Assembly (NCBI GenBank): GCA_021641225.1
Contig: JAJWXI010000019.1
Location: 1 to 16,241 of the forward strand
Length of the DNA stretch: 16,241 nt
Direction of reading: 5' to 3'
Origin: Collinsella aerofaciens
GTDB lineage: Bacteria > Actinomycetota > Coriobacteriia > Coriobacteriales > Coriobacteriaceae
This document shows, piece by piece, positions 6,121 to 11,902 of this stretch. Under the pieces are notes generated by a model. That model was given only the letters and a program-made list of their open reading frames with translations. It made no database searches and was not told the origin of the DNA. Position 1 is the stretch's first letter. The number at the start of each line of letters is the position of its first letter. The translations under genes were made by a program, and so were the position numbers.

Positions 6121-6690
6121 ATGTCTGAAGAGATCATCGAGGATATGCTTGAGGAGGTTGCCCCGCAGGTCGCGGGCGATTATCCCGAGATTGCACAGCG
6201 CTACAAGGCTGGTGAAGAGCTGACCGACGAGGAGCTTGACACCATTGCCGATGTCGCGATTTCCATCCTGCGTTCCATCCTTTCGCACTTCGATGCCGCC
6301 AACTCTCCTATCGATGAGTATGAGGGCGATGAGGGCGAGCTGATTCTTGACGTAACGGCTCCTGACCTTGCTGTTCTCATCGGCCGTCACGGTCGTACGC
6401 TTGATGCCCTTCAGGTTATGTTCTCGCTTCTGGTAAGCCGTAAGCTTGGCTTTAGGTATCCGGTTGTGGTGGACGTTGAGGGATATAAGAGTCGCCGTCA
6501 GGACAAGGTTGCCGCTATGGCTCAGTCTGCTGCCGAGCGTGCTATTCGCACTCACAAAAGTGTTTCGCTTCCGCCCATGAACGCCTATGAGCGCCGACTG
6601 GTTCATATTGCACTTCGTGGCAACGATGCGGTCGATACCCATTCCGAGGGATCTGACCCCGATCGTCACGTAGTGATTGTTGCTCGATAA
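6121..6690 (+). CDS. jag: Jag/KhpB-type RNA-binding protein (KH and R3H domains)
   Basis: This 189-residue protein has an acidic N-terminal part (1-75), a KH domain with the GxxG loop IGRHGRT (87-93), and an R3H domain with ERRLVH (Arg158, His162) ending at VVIVAR. Jag/KhpB proteins bind RNA and are linked to cell division and cell-wall control in Gram-positive bacteria. The separate lysine-rich Jag_N module of Bacillus is not evident. The ATG at 6121 is preferred because GGAG ends six bases upstream; an in-frame TTG at 6109 would include that site. It follows yidC by 44 bp, the usual order, and is followed by a strong terminator. Confidence 0.93.
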   Translation: MSEEIIEDMLEEVAPQVAGDYPEIAQRYKAGEELTDEELDTIADVAISILRSILSHFDAANSPIDEYEGDEGELILDVTAPDLAVLIGRHGRTLDALQVMFSLLVSRKLGFRYPVVVDVEGYKSRRQDKVAAMAQSAAERAIRTHKSVSLPPMNAYERRLVHIALRGNDAVDTHSEGSDPDRHVVIVAR

Positions 6691-6710
6691 TCTACTCGAG
6701 CTTATGCTAA

Positions 6711-6740
6711 GGGGACGTGGTTTCCACGTCCCCTTTTTTT
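6711..6740 (+). terminator. Strong intrinsic terminator after jag
   Basis: A perfect 10-bp stem, GGGGACGTGG with CCACGTCCCC, around a TTT loop is followed by seven T residues. It ends the rpmH-to-jag transcript. The U-tract is on the plus strand only. Confidence 0.93.
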
Positions 6741-6785
6741 GTCAAAAGTTCTCGATACACTGATTTTTGTCAGAAAGGAGTCGTT

Positions 6786-7523
6786 ATGTTTGTATTGACT
6801 GATGAGCAGGCAAACCAGATGCTTAGCCGTCTTACTTCGTATTGCAAAGACTATTCTTTGAAGGTTTCTGAGAATGACCTTCGTGCCTGTATTCAGCATC
6901 TGGATCTTGTTCTGGAGACCAATAAGACTACCAATCTCACACGTATCCTAAATATTGAAGACGCTGCCGTCCTTCACATTCTGGACTCATTGGTATTACT
7001 TCCTTATATCAATAAGGCTCCTGAAGGTGCGCTGCTTGATATGGGTACGGGTGCTGGTTTCCCTGGCATTCCTTTGACTATTGCCAGTGGTCGTAAGGCA
7101 ACCTATATCGATTCAGTTGGTAAGAAGGTCGATGCTGTTAACTCTTTTGTAAAGAGTCTTGGCCTGAAGCATGTTCATGCTGTTCATGATCGTCTAGAAG
7201 AATACGCACGTTCTCATAAGAAGCAATTTGCTGTTGTTACTGCTCGCGCACTTGCTCCGCTCCCGGTTCTTGTTGAATATGCTTCTCCTTATTTGAAAGA
7301 CGGCGGGCTCTTTGTCATAACAAAGGGTAATCCCACAGATGAAGAGCTTGATTCTGGCGAGGCTGCTGCCAAGATCTGTGGCTTTACATTGCTTCTTACC
7401 GATGATTTAGATTTACCTGATGGATTAGGTCATCGCGAGTTCATTATTCTTAAGAAGTCGCGCCCTGCATCAGTTTCTCTTCCGCGTGCAAATGGCATGG
7501 CTAAGAAGAATCCGCTTGCCTAG
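6786..7523 (+). CDS. rsmG: 16S rRNA m7G527 methyltransferase RsmG (GidB)
   Basis: RsmG uses S-adenosylmethionine to methylate N7 of a guanosine in the 530 loop of 16S rRNA; loss gives low-level streptomycin resistance in several bacteria. The 245-residue protein shows NLTRI (50-54), the S-adenosylmethionine loop GTGAGFPGIPL (87-97), and TARALAPLPVLVEYASPYLK further on, all family hallmarks. The ATG at 6786 is chosen because AAAGGAG lies five bases upstream; a longer frame from 6717 would run through the terminator. Codons favour T and A at third positions more than in yidC or ddl. The gene ends one base before the first parS site. Confidence 0.96.
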   Translation: MFVLTDEQANQMLSRLTSYCKDYSLKVSENDLRACIQHLDLVLETNKTTNLTRILNIEDAAVLHILDSLVLLPYINKAPEGALLDMGTGAGFPGIPLTIASGRKATYIDSVGKKVDAVNSFVKSLGLKHVHAVHDRLEEYARSHKKQFAVVTARALAPLPVLVEYASPYLKDGGLFVITKGNPTDEELDSGEAAAKICGFTLLLTDDLDLPDGLGHREFIILKKSRPASVSLPRANGMAKKNPLA

Positions 7524-7524
7524 A

Positions 7525-7540
7525 TGTTTCACGTGAAACA
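7525..7540. other. parS: parS centromere site 1
   Basis: TGTTTCACGTGAAACA is the canonical 16-bp parS palindrome, the loading site of ParB. It begins immediately after the rsmG stop codon and is first of three sites before parA. Confidence 0.95.
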
Positions 7541-7563
7541 TAATGGTTAGTATCGACTTGAAA

Positions 7564-7579
7564 TGTTTCACGTGGAACA
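7564..7579. other. parS: parS centromere site 2
   Basis: TGTTTCACGTGGAACA differs by one base from the canonical site. It starts exactly 39 bp after site 1. Confidence 0.9.
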
Positions 7580-7602
7580 TCGTAGTTGATATCGAATCGG
7601 AA

Positions 7603-7618
7603 TGTTTCACGTGAAACA
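7603..7618. other. parS: parS centromere site 3
   Basis: Canonical TGTTTCACGTGAAACA, starting exactly 39 bp after site 2. The spacers are also related (GTTAGTATCGACTTGAAA and GTTGATATCGAATCGGAA), so the three sites form a degenerate 39-bp tandem repeat. Confidence 0.95.
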
Positions 7619-7657
7619 TCCTCCGTTTAACAGCATTAATACACACCAGGAGGGACC

Positions 7658-8458
7658 GTGGGATTTCGCGACGTTAAGCGTTCTAAGAGCGCAAAAGACA
7701 CGCGTATCATTGCAATCATCAACCAAAAAGGCGGCGTTGGTAAGTCAACGACGGCTGTAAATCTTGCCGCAGCACTTGGTGAGCAAGGTCGAAAGACGCT
7801 CATTGTCGATTTTGACCCGCAAGGTAACAGCACCAGTGGTTTTGGAATCGAAAAAGAGGATCTTGATCACTGTATTTACGATGCATTGTTGAATGACGTG
7901 CCTGCAGAATCACTCGTTCTTGATACGAACTGCAAAAAGGTATTCGTAATTCCAGCTACAATTCAGCTTGCAGGTGCAGAAATTGAGCTTGTGAGTGCAA
8001 TTGCACGCGAAACTCGTTTAAAGGATCTACTTGAGCCGATTCAGGATGAGTTTGACTTTATCTTCATTGACTGTCCGCCTTCGCTTGGACTTCTAACTAT
8101 CAATGCGTTGACGGCTGCAGATAGCGTTTTGATTCCAATTCAGTGCGAGTATTACGCGCTTGAAGGTGTTACCAAGCTCCTTGAGTCAATGAAGATGGTT
8201 AAATCGCGCTTAAATAAGGGTCTTGATACGTATGGCGTGCTTATGACGATGTACGACTCGCGTACTTCTCTTTCAAATCAGGTAGTTGAAGAGGTTCAGT
8301 TGTACTTTGGCGACAAAGCGTTTAAGACTTTGATTCCACGTACGGTTAAAATCTCCGAAGCGCCGTCTTTTGGTGAGCCCGTAATTACCTATGCACCTCA
8401 AAATAAGGGTGCAAAAGCATATATGAACCTTGCAAAAGAGGTGATCAAGCGTGCCTAG
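7658..8458 (+). CDS. parA: Chromosome-partitioning ATPase ParA (Soj)
   Basis: ParA forms nucleoid-bound ATP dimers that ParB-parS complexes follow during segregation. In relatives it also acts on DnaA. The 266-residue protein has the deviant Walker A KGGVGKSTT (24-32), preceded by IIAIINQ, then VDFDPQGNSTSGFG, and the later motif IDCPPSLGLLTINAL. The start is GTG at 7658 after AGGAGGG with short spacing. A short N-terminal extension (about 15 residues with Arg and Lys) precedes the ATPase fold. Three parS sites lie in its upstream region, so ParB may influence its expression. parB overlaps the end by eight bases. Confidence 0.97.
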   Translation: MGFRDVKRSKSAKDTRIIAIINQKGGVGKSTTAVNLAAALGEQGRKTLIVDFDPQGNSTSGFGIEKEDLDHCIYDALLNDVPAESLVLDTNCKKVFVIPATIQLAGAEIELVSAIARETRLKDLLEPIQDEFDFIFIDCPPSLGLLTINALTAADSVLIPIQCEYYALEGVTKLLESMKMVKSRLNKGLDTYGVLMTMYDSRTSLSNQVVEEVQLYFGDKAFKTLIPRTVKISEAPSFGEPVITYAPQNKGAKAYMNLAKEVIKRA

Positions 8459-9356
8459 TGCAAAAAAACGTGGTGGATTGGGCCGTGGACTCAACGCACT
8501 TGTGTCTGAAGCCGAATATGAAACCGGTGGTTCTGCAACCTCTGCTTCAAATTCAGCAGCGGAGACTAAGCTTCCAATTGAAGATATTGTTCCAAACCCA
8601 AATCAGCCTCGCATCCACTTTAATGAAACTGAACTTCGTGAGTTAAGTGAATCAATTCAGGAGCACGGTGTTCTGCAGCCGCTTTTGGTTCGCAAGCATG
8701 GTAACGGATATGAAATCATTGCTGGTGAACGCCGTTATCAGGCATCGAAACTCGCTGGTCTGGAAGAATTGCCAGTCATCATTAAAGATGTTAATGATGA
8801 AGAGATGCTTGCTCTTGCGCTTATCGAGAATCTTCAGCGTTCCGATCTGAATCCTGTCGAAGAGGCAAAGGGCTATCGACAACTTATTGATGCAAGTGGC
8901 ATGACACAGGAGGCCTTGTCTAAGGCTGTCAGTAAATCGCGCTCAGCGATCACTAATTCGCTCCGCCTTCTAGACCTTCCTGATGTTGTTCAGCAGATGA
9001 TTTTCGAAGGAAAGCTTACTGCTGGCCATGCAAGGGCGATTCTAGCCGTTCCCTACGAAGATGCTCGTATCAGGCTTGCTGAGAAAGTGGTTGCAGAAGG
9101 TCTTTCGGTGCGTGCGACAGAAAATCTTGCTCCATTGTTTTCTGCCGGAGAGACGCCGAAGACACCTAGACCCGCAACACCCCAGTCGTTTAAGAAGGCA
9201 GCTCGCGTTCTTCGTCAGGTATTCAATACCAACGTGCGTGTGAAAAGCTCGCGTGGAAAGAACAAGATTGAAATCGAGTTCAAAGACGAAGAAGAGCTCT
9301 CCCGTATCCTTGGCGAAATGATTCAATTTGGTCAGGAGGATCAAGATGAAGAATAA
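8451..9356 (+). CDS. parB: Chromosome-partitioning protein ParB (Spo0J), CTP-dependent clamp
   Basis: ParB binds parS, spreads along DNA as a CTP-dependent clamp, loads SMC in many bacteria and stimulates ParA. The 301-residue protein has an N-terminal ParA-activating motif KRGGLGRGLNALV (6-18), a linker rich in Ser, Ala and Thr, the CTP-binding motif GERRYQA (92-98), ENLQRSDLNPVEEA (126-139), a helix-turn-helix near 150-175, and a C-terminal dimerisation region. The start is a GTG inside the end of parA with AGAGGTGA upstream, so translation is coupled. A small membrane protein gene overlaps its last 11 bases. Confidence 0.97.
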   Translation: MPSAKKRGGLGRGLNALVSEAEYETGGSATSASNSAAETKLPIEDIVPNPNQPRIHFNETELRELSESIQEHGVLQPLLVRKHGNGYEIIAGERRYQASKLAGLEELPVIIKDVNDEEMLALALIENLQRSDLNPVEEAKGYRQLIDASGMTQEALSKAVSKSRSAITNSLRLLDLPDVVQQMIFEGKLTAGHARAILAVPYEDARIRLAEKVVAEGLSVRATENLAPLFSAGETPKTPRPATPQSFKKAARVLRQVFNTNVRVKSSRGKNKIEIEFKDEEELSRILGEMIQFGQEDQDEE

Positions 9357-9600
9357 GTTTCTCACGGCCATTGCTTTGGTAACTACTGTCGCCGCTGGTG
9401 CCTTTGCTGGATATAAGATCGCGACAGACGAGGAGTTGCGAGGTCGACTGCTTCGCGGAGCTCAGGATATTGTCGACACATCTAAGAAGAAAATGGATGT
9501 GATGACCGAAGATGTCGCAATGCGCACTGCTCAGGTAACTAAGAATCCCAAGATTAACCAAGATTGGGTTAATCATCAGTGGCAGAATGTTGGTTTTTAG
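9346..9600 (+). CDS. Small membrane-anchored protein, coupled to parB
   Basis: I do not recognise this 84-residue protein. It starts with a short basic stretch (MKNK), then a hydrophobic, Ala/Gly-rich segment (about 5-23, ending AAGAFAGYKI) that could be a membrane anchor or signal peptide. An acidic and basic soluble tail with RGRLLRGAQDIVDTSKKK follows. The layout resembles YtxH-type small proteins, but similarity is weak. The ATG at 9346 has a near-perfect ribosome site (AGGAGG) inside the parB end and overlaps parB by 11 bases, so it is very likely a real gene translated with ParB. A link between the partition complex and the membrane is speculative. Confidence 0.75.
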   Translation: MKNKFLTAIALVTTVAAGAFAGYKIATDEELRGRLLRGAQDIVDTSKKKMDVMTEDVAMRTAQVTKNPKINQDWVNHQWQNVGF

Positions 9601-9609
9601 GTACCTAAC
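9596..9609. repeat. 14-bp repeat with palindromic core, copy 2
   Basis: TTTAGGTACCTAAC, identical to 6093-6106. This copy overlaps the stop codon of the small membrane protein gene. The two copies bracket jag, rsmG, parS, parA, parB and that gene. Confidence 0.55.
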
Positions 9610-9627
9610 AATTACCTGCCTTTTTTA

Positions 9628-9667
9628 AAGGGGTCCTTGTCTGGTTTATGAGACAAGGACCCCTTAT
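9628..9667 (+). terminator. Terminator-like hairpin after the parAB operon
   Basis: A perfect 15-bp stem, AAGGGGTCCTTGTCT with AGACAAGGACCCCTT, surrounds the loop GGTTTATG. It is followed by TATATT, a weak U-rich tail, and preceded by TTTTTT. Position and stem strength favour a terminator, though the tail is not classical. Confidence 0.75.
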
Positions 9668-9726
9668 ATTGGCTCTAAAAATGTTCAATTAGTACTAGTG
9701 AATTAAGAACTTAGGATATAAATGAA

Positions 9727-9760
9727 ACAGCCCCGGTTGCATTATTGCAACCGGGGCTGT
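9727..9760 (-). terminator. Terminator-like hairpin after rlmN
   Basis: A perfect 15-bp stem, ACAGCCCCGGTTGCA with TGCAACCGGGGCTGT, surrounds the loop TTAT. It lies 38 bp beyond the rlmN stop. On the minus strand TTCATTTATAT follows; on the plus strand CCTTTGTTT follows, so it may work both ways. Confidence 0.8.
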
Positions 9761-9764
9761 CCTT

Positions 9765-9780
9765 TGTTTCACATGAAACG
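9765..9780. other. Degenerate parS-like site
   Basis: TGTTTCACATGAAACG matches 14 of 16 bases of the canonical parS. It lies between the 9727-9760 hairpin and the rlmN end, about 2.1 kb from the triple parS array. It may be a weak ParB site or a relic. Confidence 0.45.
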
Positions 9781-9798
9781 TTATAGGGCGAGACTCCC

Positions 9799-10851
9799 CT
9801 ATGCGTTCTTCTGAACCTTGAAGCGTTGCTTCAACTGACCGCAGGCAGCGTCAATGTCGTTGCCACGAGAATTACGAATCGTGGTCTCAATGCCACGGGA
9901 CTCAAGGCGGCGCTGAAGATCTTCGACCTTGTGGATCGGAGACGGCTTGAGCGGGCTGCCCTCAATGTCGTTGAGCTGAATCAGATTGACATGGCACAGC
10001 GTTCCCTCGCAGAAGTCGCAAAGTGCTTGCATCTCGGGATTGGTGTCGTTGACACCTTCGATCATTGCGTATTCGTAAGTCGGGCGGCGTCCGGTCTTCT
10101 CGGTATAAAGCTGCAGAGCCTCGTGAAGGCGCAGCAGCGTGTATTTCTTAACGCCGGGCATAAGCTTGTTGCGCGTAGATTGGATGGCGGAGTGCAACGA
10201 GACGGCAAGCGTAAACTGCTCTGGAATGTCGGCGAACTTGCGAATACCGGGAATAACGCCGCTGGTAGAGACGGTGAGGTGACGAGCGCCGATACCGATG
10301 CCATCGGGGTCGTTGAGGATACGCAGCGCCTTGAGAACCTCGTCGTAGTTGGCAAACGGCTCGCCCTGGCCCATGAAGACAACGCTTGTGGCACGCTCGT
10401 CAAAGTCGTTGGATACATGAAGCACCTGGTCGACGATCTCTTGAGCGGTCAGAGAGCGCTTGAGGCCGTTGAGGCCGGTAGCGCAAAAGGCGCAGCCCAT
10501 GCCGCAGCCTGCCTGGGTGGAAACGCAGACGGAAAGCTTGTTACGACGGGGCATGCCGACAGTCTCGACGGAAATGCCATCGTGGTACTCGAGCAGATAC
10601 TTGCGCGAGCCATCTTTGGAAACCTGCTTGGTGAGTTCAGTCGGCGTATCAAAGGCAAAAGCCTCTTTAAGCTGCTCACGGAAAGCCTTGGGAAGGTTGG
10701 TCATATCGTCAAACGAACAAACGTTCTTCTCAAAGACCCATTCGATAAGCTGCTTGGCGCGGAAGGCGGGCTGGCCAAGTTCGGCCACGAGCTCGCGAAT
10801 ATCGTTTTGGCTCAAGTCGCGAATGTCCTGAGATTTAGTCCTGGGATTCAT
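9799..10851 (-). CDS. rlmN: Dual-specificity radical SAM RNA methyltransferase RlmN
   Basis: RlmN methylates C2 of adenosine 2503 in 23S rRNA and adenosine 37 in some tRNAs. The 350-residue protein has the radical SAM cluster motif CGMGCAFC (Cys116, 120, 123). Cys109 and Cys337 (in DAACGQL) match the two catalytic cysteines of Escherichia coli RlmN (118 and 355) by spacing. Other hallmarks are MGQGEPFANYD, LAVSLHSA and YEYAMIEGVNDT. Its overall pattern fits RlmN better than the resistance enzyme Cfr. GAAAGG precedes the ATG. It is transcribed opposite to its neighbours and toward the origin. Confidence 0.95.
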   Translation of the reverse strand: MNPRTKSQDIRDLSQNDIRELVAELGQPAFRAKQLIEWVFEKNVCSFDDMTNLPKAFREQLKEAFAFDTPTELTKQVSKDGSRKYLLEYHDGISVETVGMPRRNKLSVCVSTQAGCGMGCAFCATGLNGLKRSLTAQEIVDQVLHVSNDFDERATSVVFMGQGEPFANYDEVLKALRILNDPDGIGIGARHLTVSTSGVIPGIRKFADIPEQFTLAVSLHSAIQSTRNKLMPGVKKYTLLRLHEALQLYTEKTGRRPTYEYAMIEGVNDTNPEMQALCDFCEGTLCHVNLIQLNDIEGSPLKPSPIHKVEDLQRRLESRGIETTIRNSRGNDIDAACGQLKQRFKVQKNA

Positions 10852-10890
10852 GGAAGCCTTTCGATTTTGGGGAAACGTAGAGGGTATCGC

Positions 10891-10896
10891 TACAAT
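10891..10896 (+). promoter_or_regulatory. Possible -10 box for ddl
   Basis: TACAAT lies 41 bp before the ddl start. A poor -35 candidate, TTGGGG (10867-10872), is 18 bp upstream. The call rests on the -10 box and on ddl having no upstream gene on its strand. Confidence 0.35.
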
Positions 10897-10914
10897 ATGG
10901 TATCAGCTGCAGAA

Positions 10915-10920
10915 ATTATA
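10915..10920 (-). promoter_or_regulatory. Possible -10 box for rlmN
   Basis: The minus strand reads a perfect TATAAT, which would place the transcript start near 10908, about 57 bases before the rlmN ATG. No good -35 box is seen at 16-18 bp. It would overlap the ddl promoter, so the two divergent genes could compete. Confidence 0.35.
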
Positions 10921-10936
10921 GAGGAGGAGTCTGCCC

Positions 10937-11902
10937 ATGCCGGGTAAAAGCCTAGAGAACATGCACGTAGCGGTCTTGGCGGGCGGTCATTCCGCTGAGC
11001 GCGAGATCTCGCTCAATTCGGGAAAGAACGTCGTGGCTGCCTTGAAGGAGGCCGGCTACACTTCGGTGGAGCTGCTCGACACGGCTGCCGATGATTTTAT
11101 GGTAACCATGGCGACCGGCGGCTTTGACGTGGCGTTTATCGCCATGCACGGTGCCGGCGGCGAGGATGGCGCCATGCAGGGCGCCATGGAGACCCTGGGT
11201 ATCCCCTACACGGCCTCGGGCGTGCTTGCCAGCGCCTGCGGTGCCGACAAGGAGGTCTCTAAGCTCCTGTACGCCAAGGCGGGCATTCCCATTGCCCCCG
11301 GCCTCGCGCTCGAGGTGGGCGATGAAGTCGATATCGATCATATCGTCGAGGTTTGTGGCGAGCGCTGCTTTGTGAAGCCGGCCGTCAACGGTTCCAGCTA
11401 TGGCATTTCCCTGGTCCATGAGCCCTCCGAGCTGCCCGCGGCAATCGCCAAGGCGTTTGAGTACGGCGACAAAGTGCTGGTCGAGAAGTGCATCGAGGGT
11501 ACCGAGATCACCGTCGGCGTATACGGCGAAGATGACGTGCGCGCCCTGCCGATCGTCGAGATTCGTAAGCCCGAGGACTGCGAGTTCTACGATCTGGACG
11601 TGAAGTATGTCGACCCTACGGATATCCATCGCATTCCGGCGAAGATTTCACCCGAGAATTACGCTCGCGCTCAGGAACTTGCCTGTGCCGCTCACAAGGC
11701 CCTCGGTTGCCTGGGTATCTCGCGCAGCGACTTTATTGTGAGCGAGGACGGCCCCGTTATCCTCGAGACCAATACCATTCCCGGCATGACCGATACGTCG
11801 CTGTATCCGGATGAGATCCGCCACACCGACGACATGACGTTCCCGCAGGTCTGTGACAGCCTGATCCGTATGGGCCTTCGTCGAGCGGGCATTGCATGCT
11901 AA
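10937..11902 (+). CDS. ddl: D-alanine--D-alanine ligase
   Basis: Ddl joins two D-alanines with ATP to make the dipeptide end of peptidoglycan precursors. The 321-residue ATP-grasp protein shows GGHSAEREISLNSG (16-29, Glu22 at the first substrate site), IAMHGAGGEDG (68-78), VKPAVNGSSYGIS (146-158), EKCIEGTEITVGV (183-195), FYDLDVKY (217-224) and ILETNTIPGMT (275-285). The Lys-Tyr pair at 223-224 matches the pair linked to D-Ala rather than D-lactate as acceptor. The usual GSSVGM loop reads GSSYGI here. GAGGAGG lies upstream with good spacing. Its stop overlaps the start of the exonuclease-helicase gene. Confidence 0.94.
   Translation: MPGKSLENMHVAVLAGGHSAEREISLNSGKNVVAALKEAGYTSVELLDTAADDFMVTMATGGFDVAFIAMHGAGGEDGAMQGAMETLGIPYTASGVLASACGADKEVSKLLYAKAGIPIAPGLALEVGDEVDIDHIVEVCGERCFVKPAVNGSSYGISLVHEPSELPAAIAKAFEYGDKVLVEKCIEGTEITVGVYGEDDVRALPIVEIRKPEDCEFYDLDVKYVDPTDIHRIPAKISPENYARAQELACAAHKALGCLGISRSDFIVSEDGPVILETNTIPGMTDTSLYPDEIRHTDDMTFPQVCDSLIRMGLRRAGIAC

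Noticed and set aside
6739..6761. Possible rsmG promoter TTGTCA and TACACT
   Set aside because: The spacing is only 11 bp and the first box overlaps the terminator T-tract.
9671..9720. AT-rich gap with a short TAGTACTA palindrome between two hairpins
   Set aside because: The dyad is only eight bases and has no promoter or gene next to it; I see nothing else supportable.
9826..10947. 373-codon plus-strand frame opposite rlmN
   Set aside because: The minus strand holds all RlmN catalytic cysteines; the plus frame is its shadow.
10952..11629. 225-codon minus-strand frame opposite ddl
   Set aside because: Shadow of ddl, which has complete ATP-grasp motifs.
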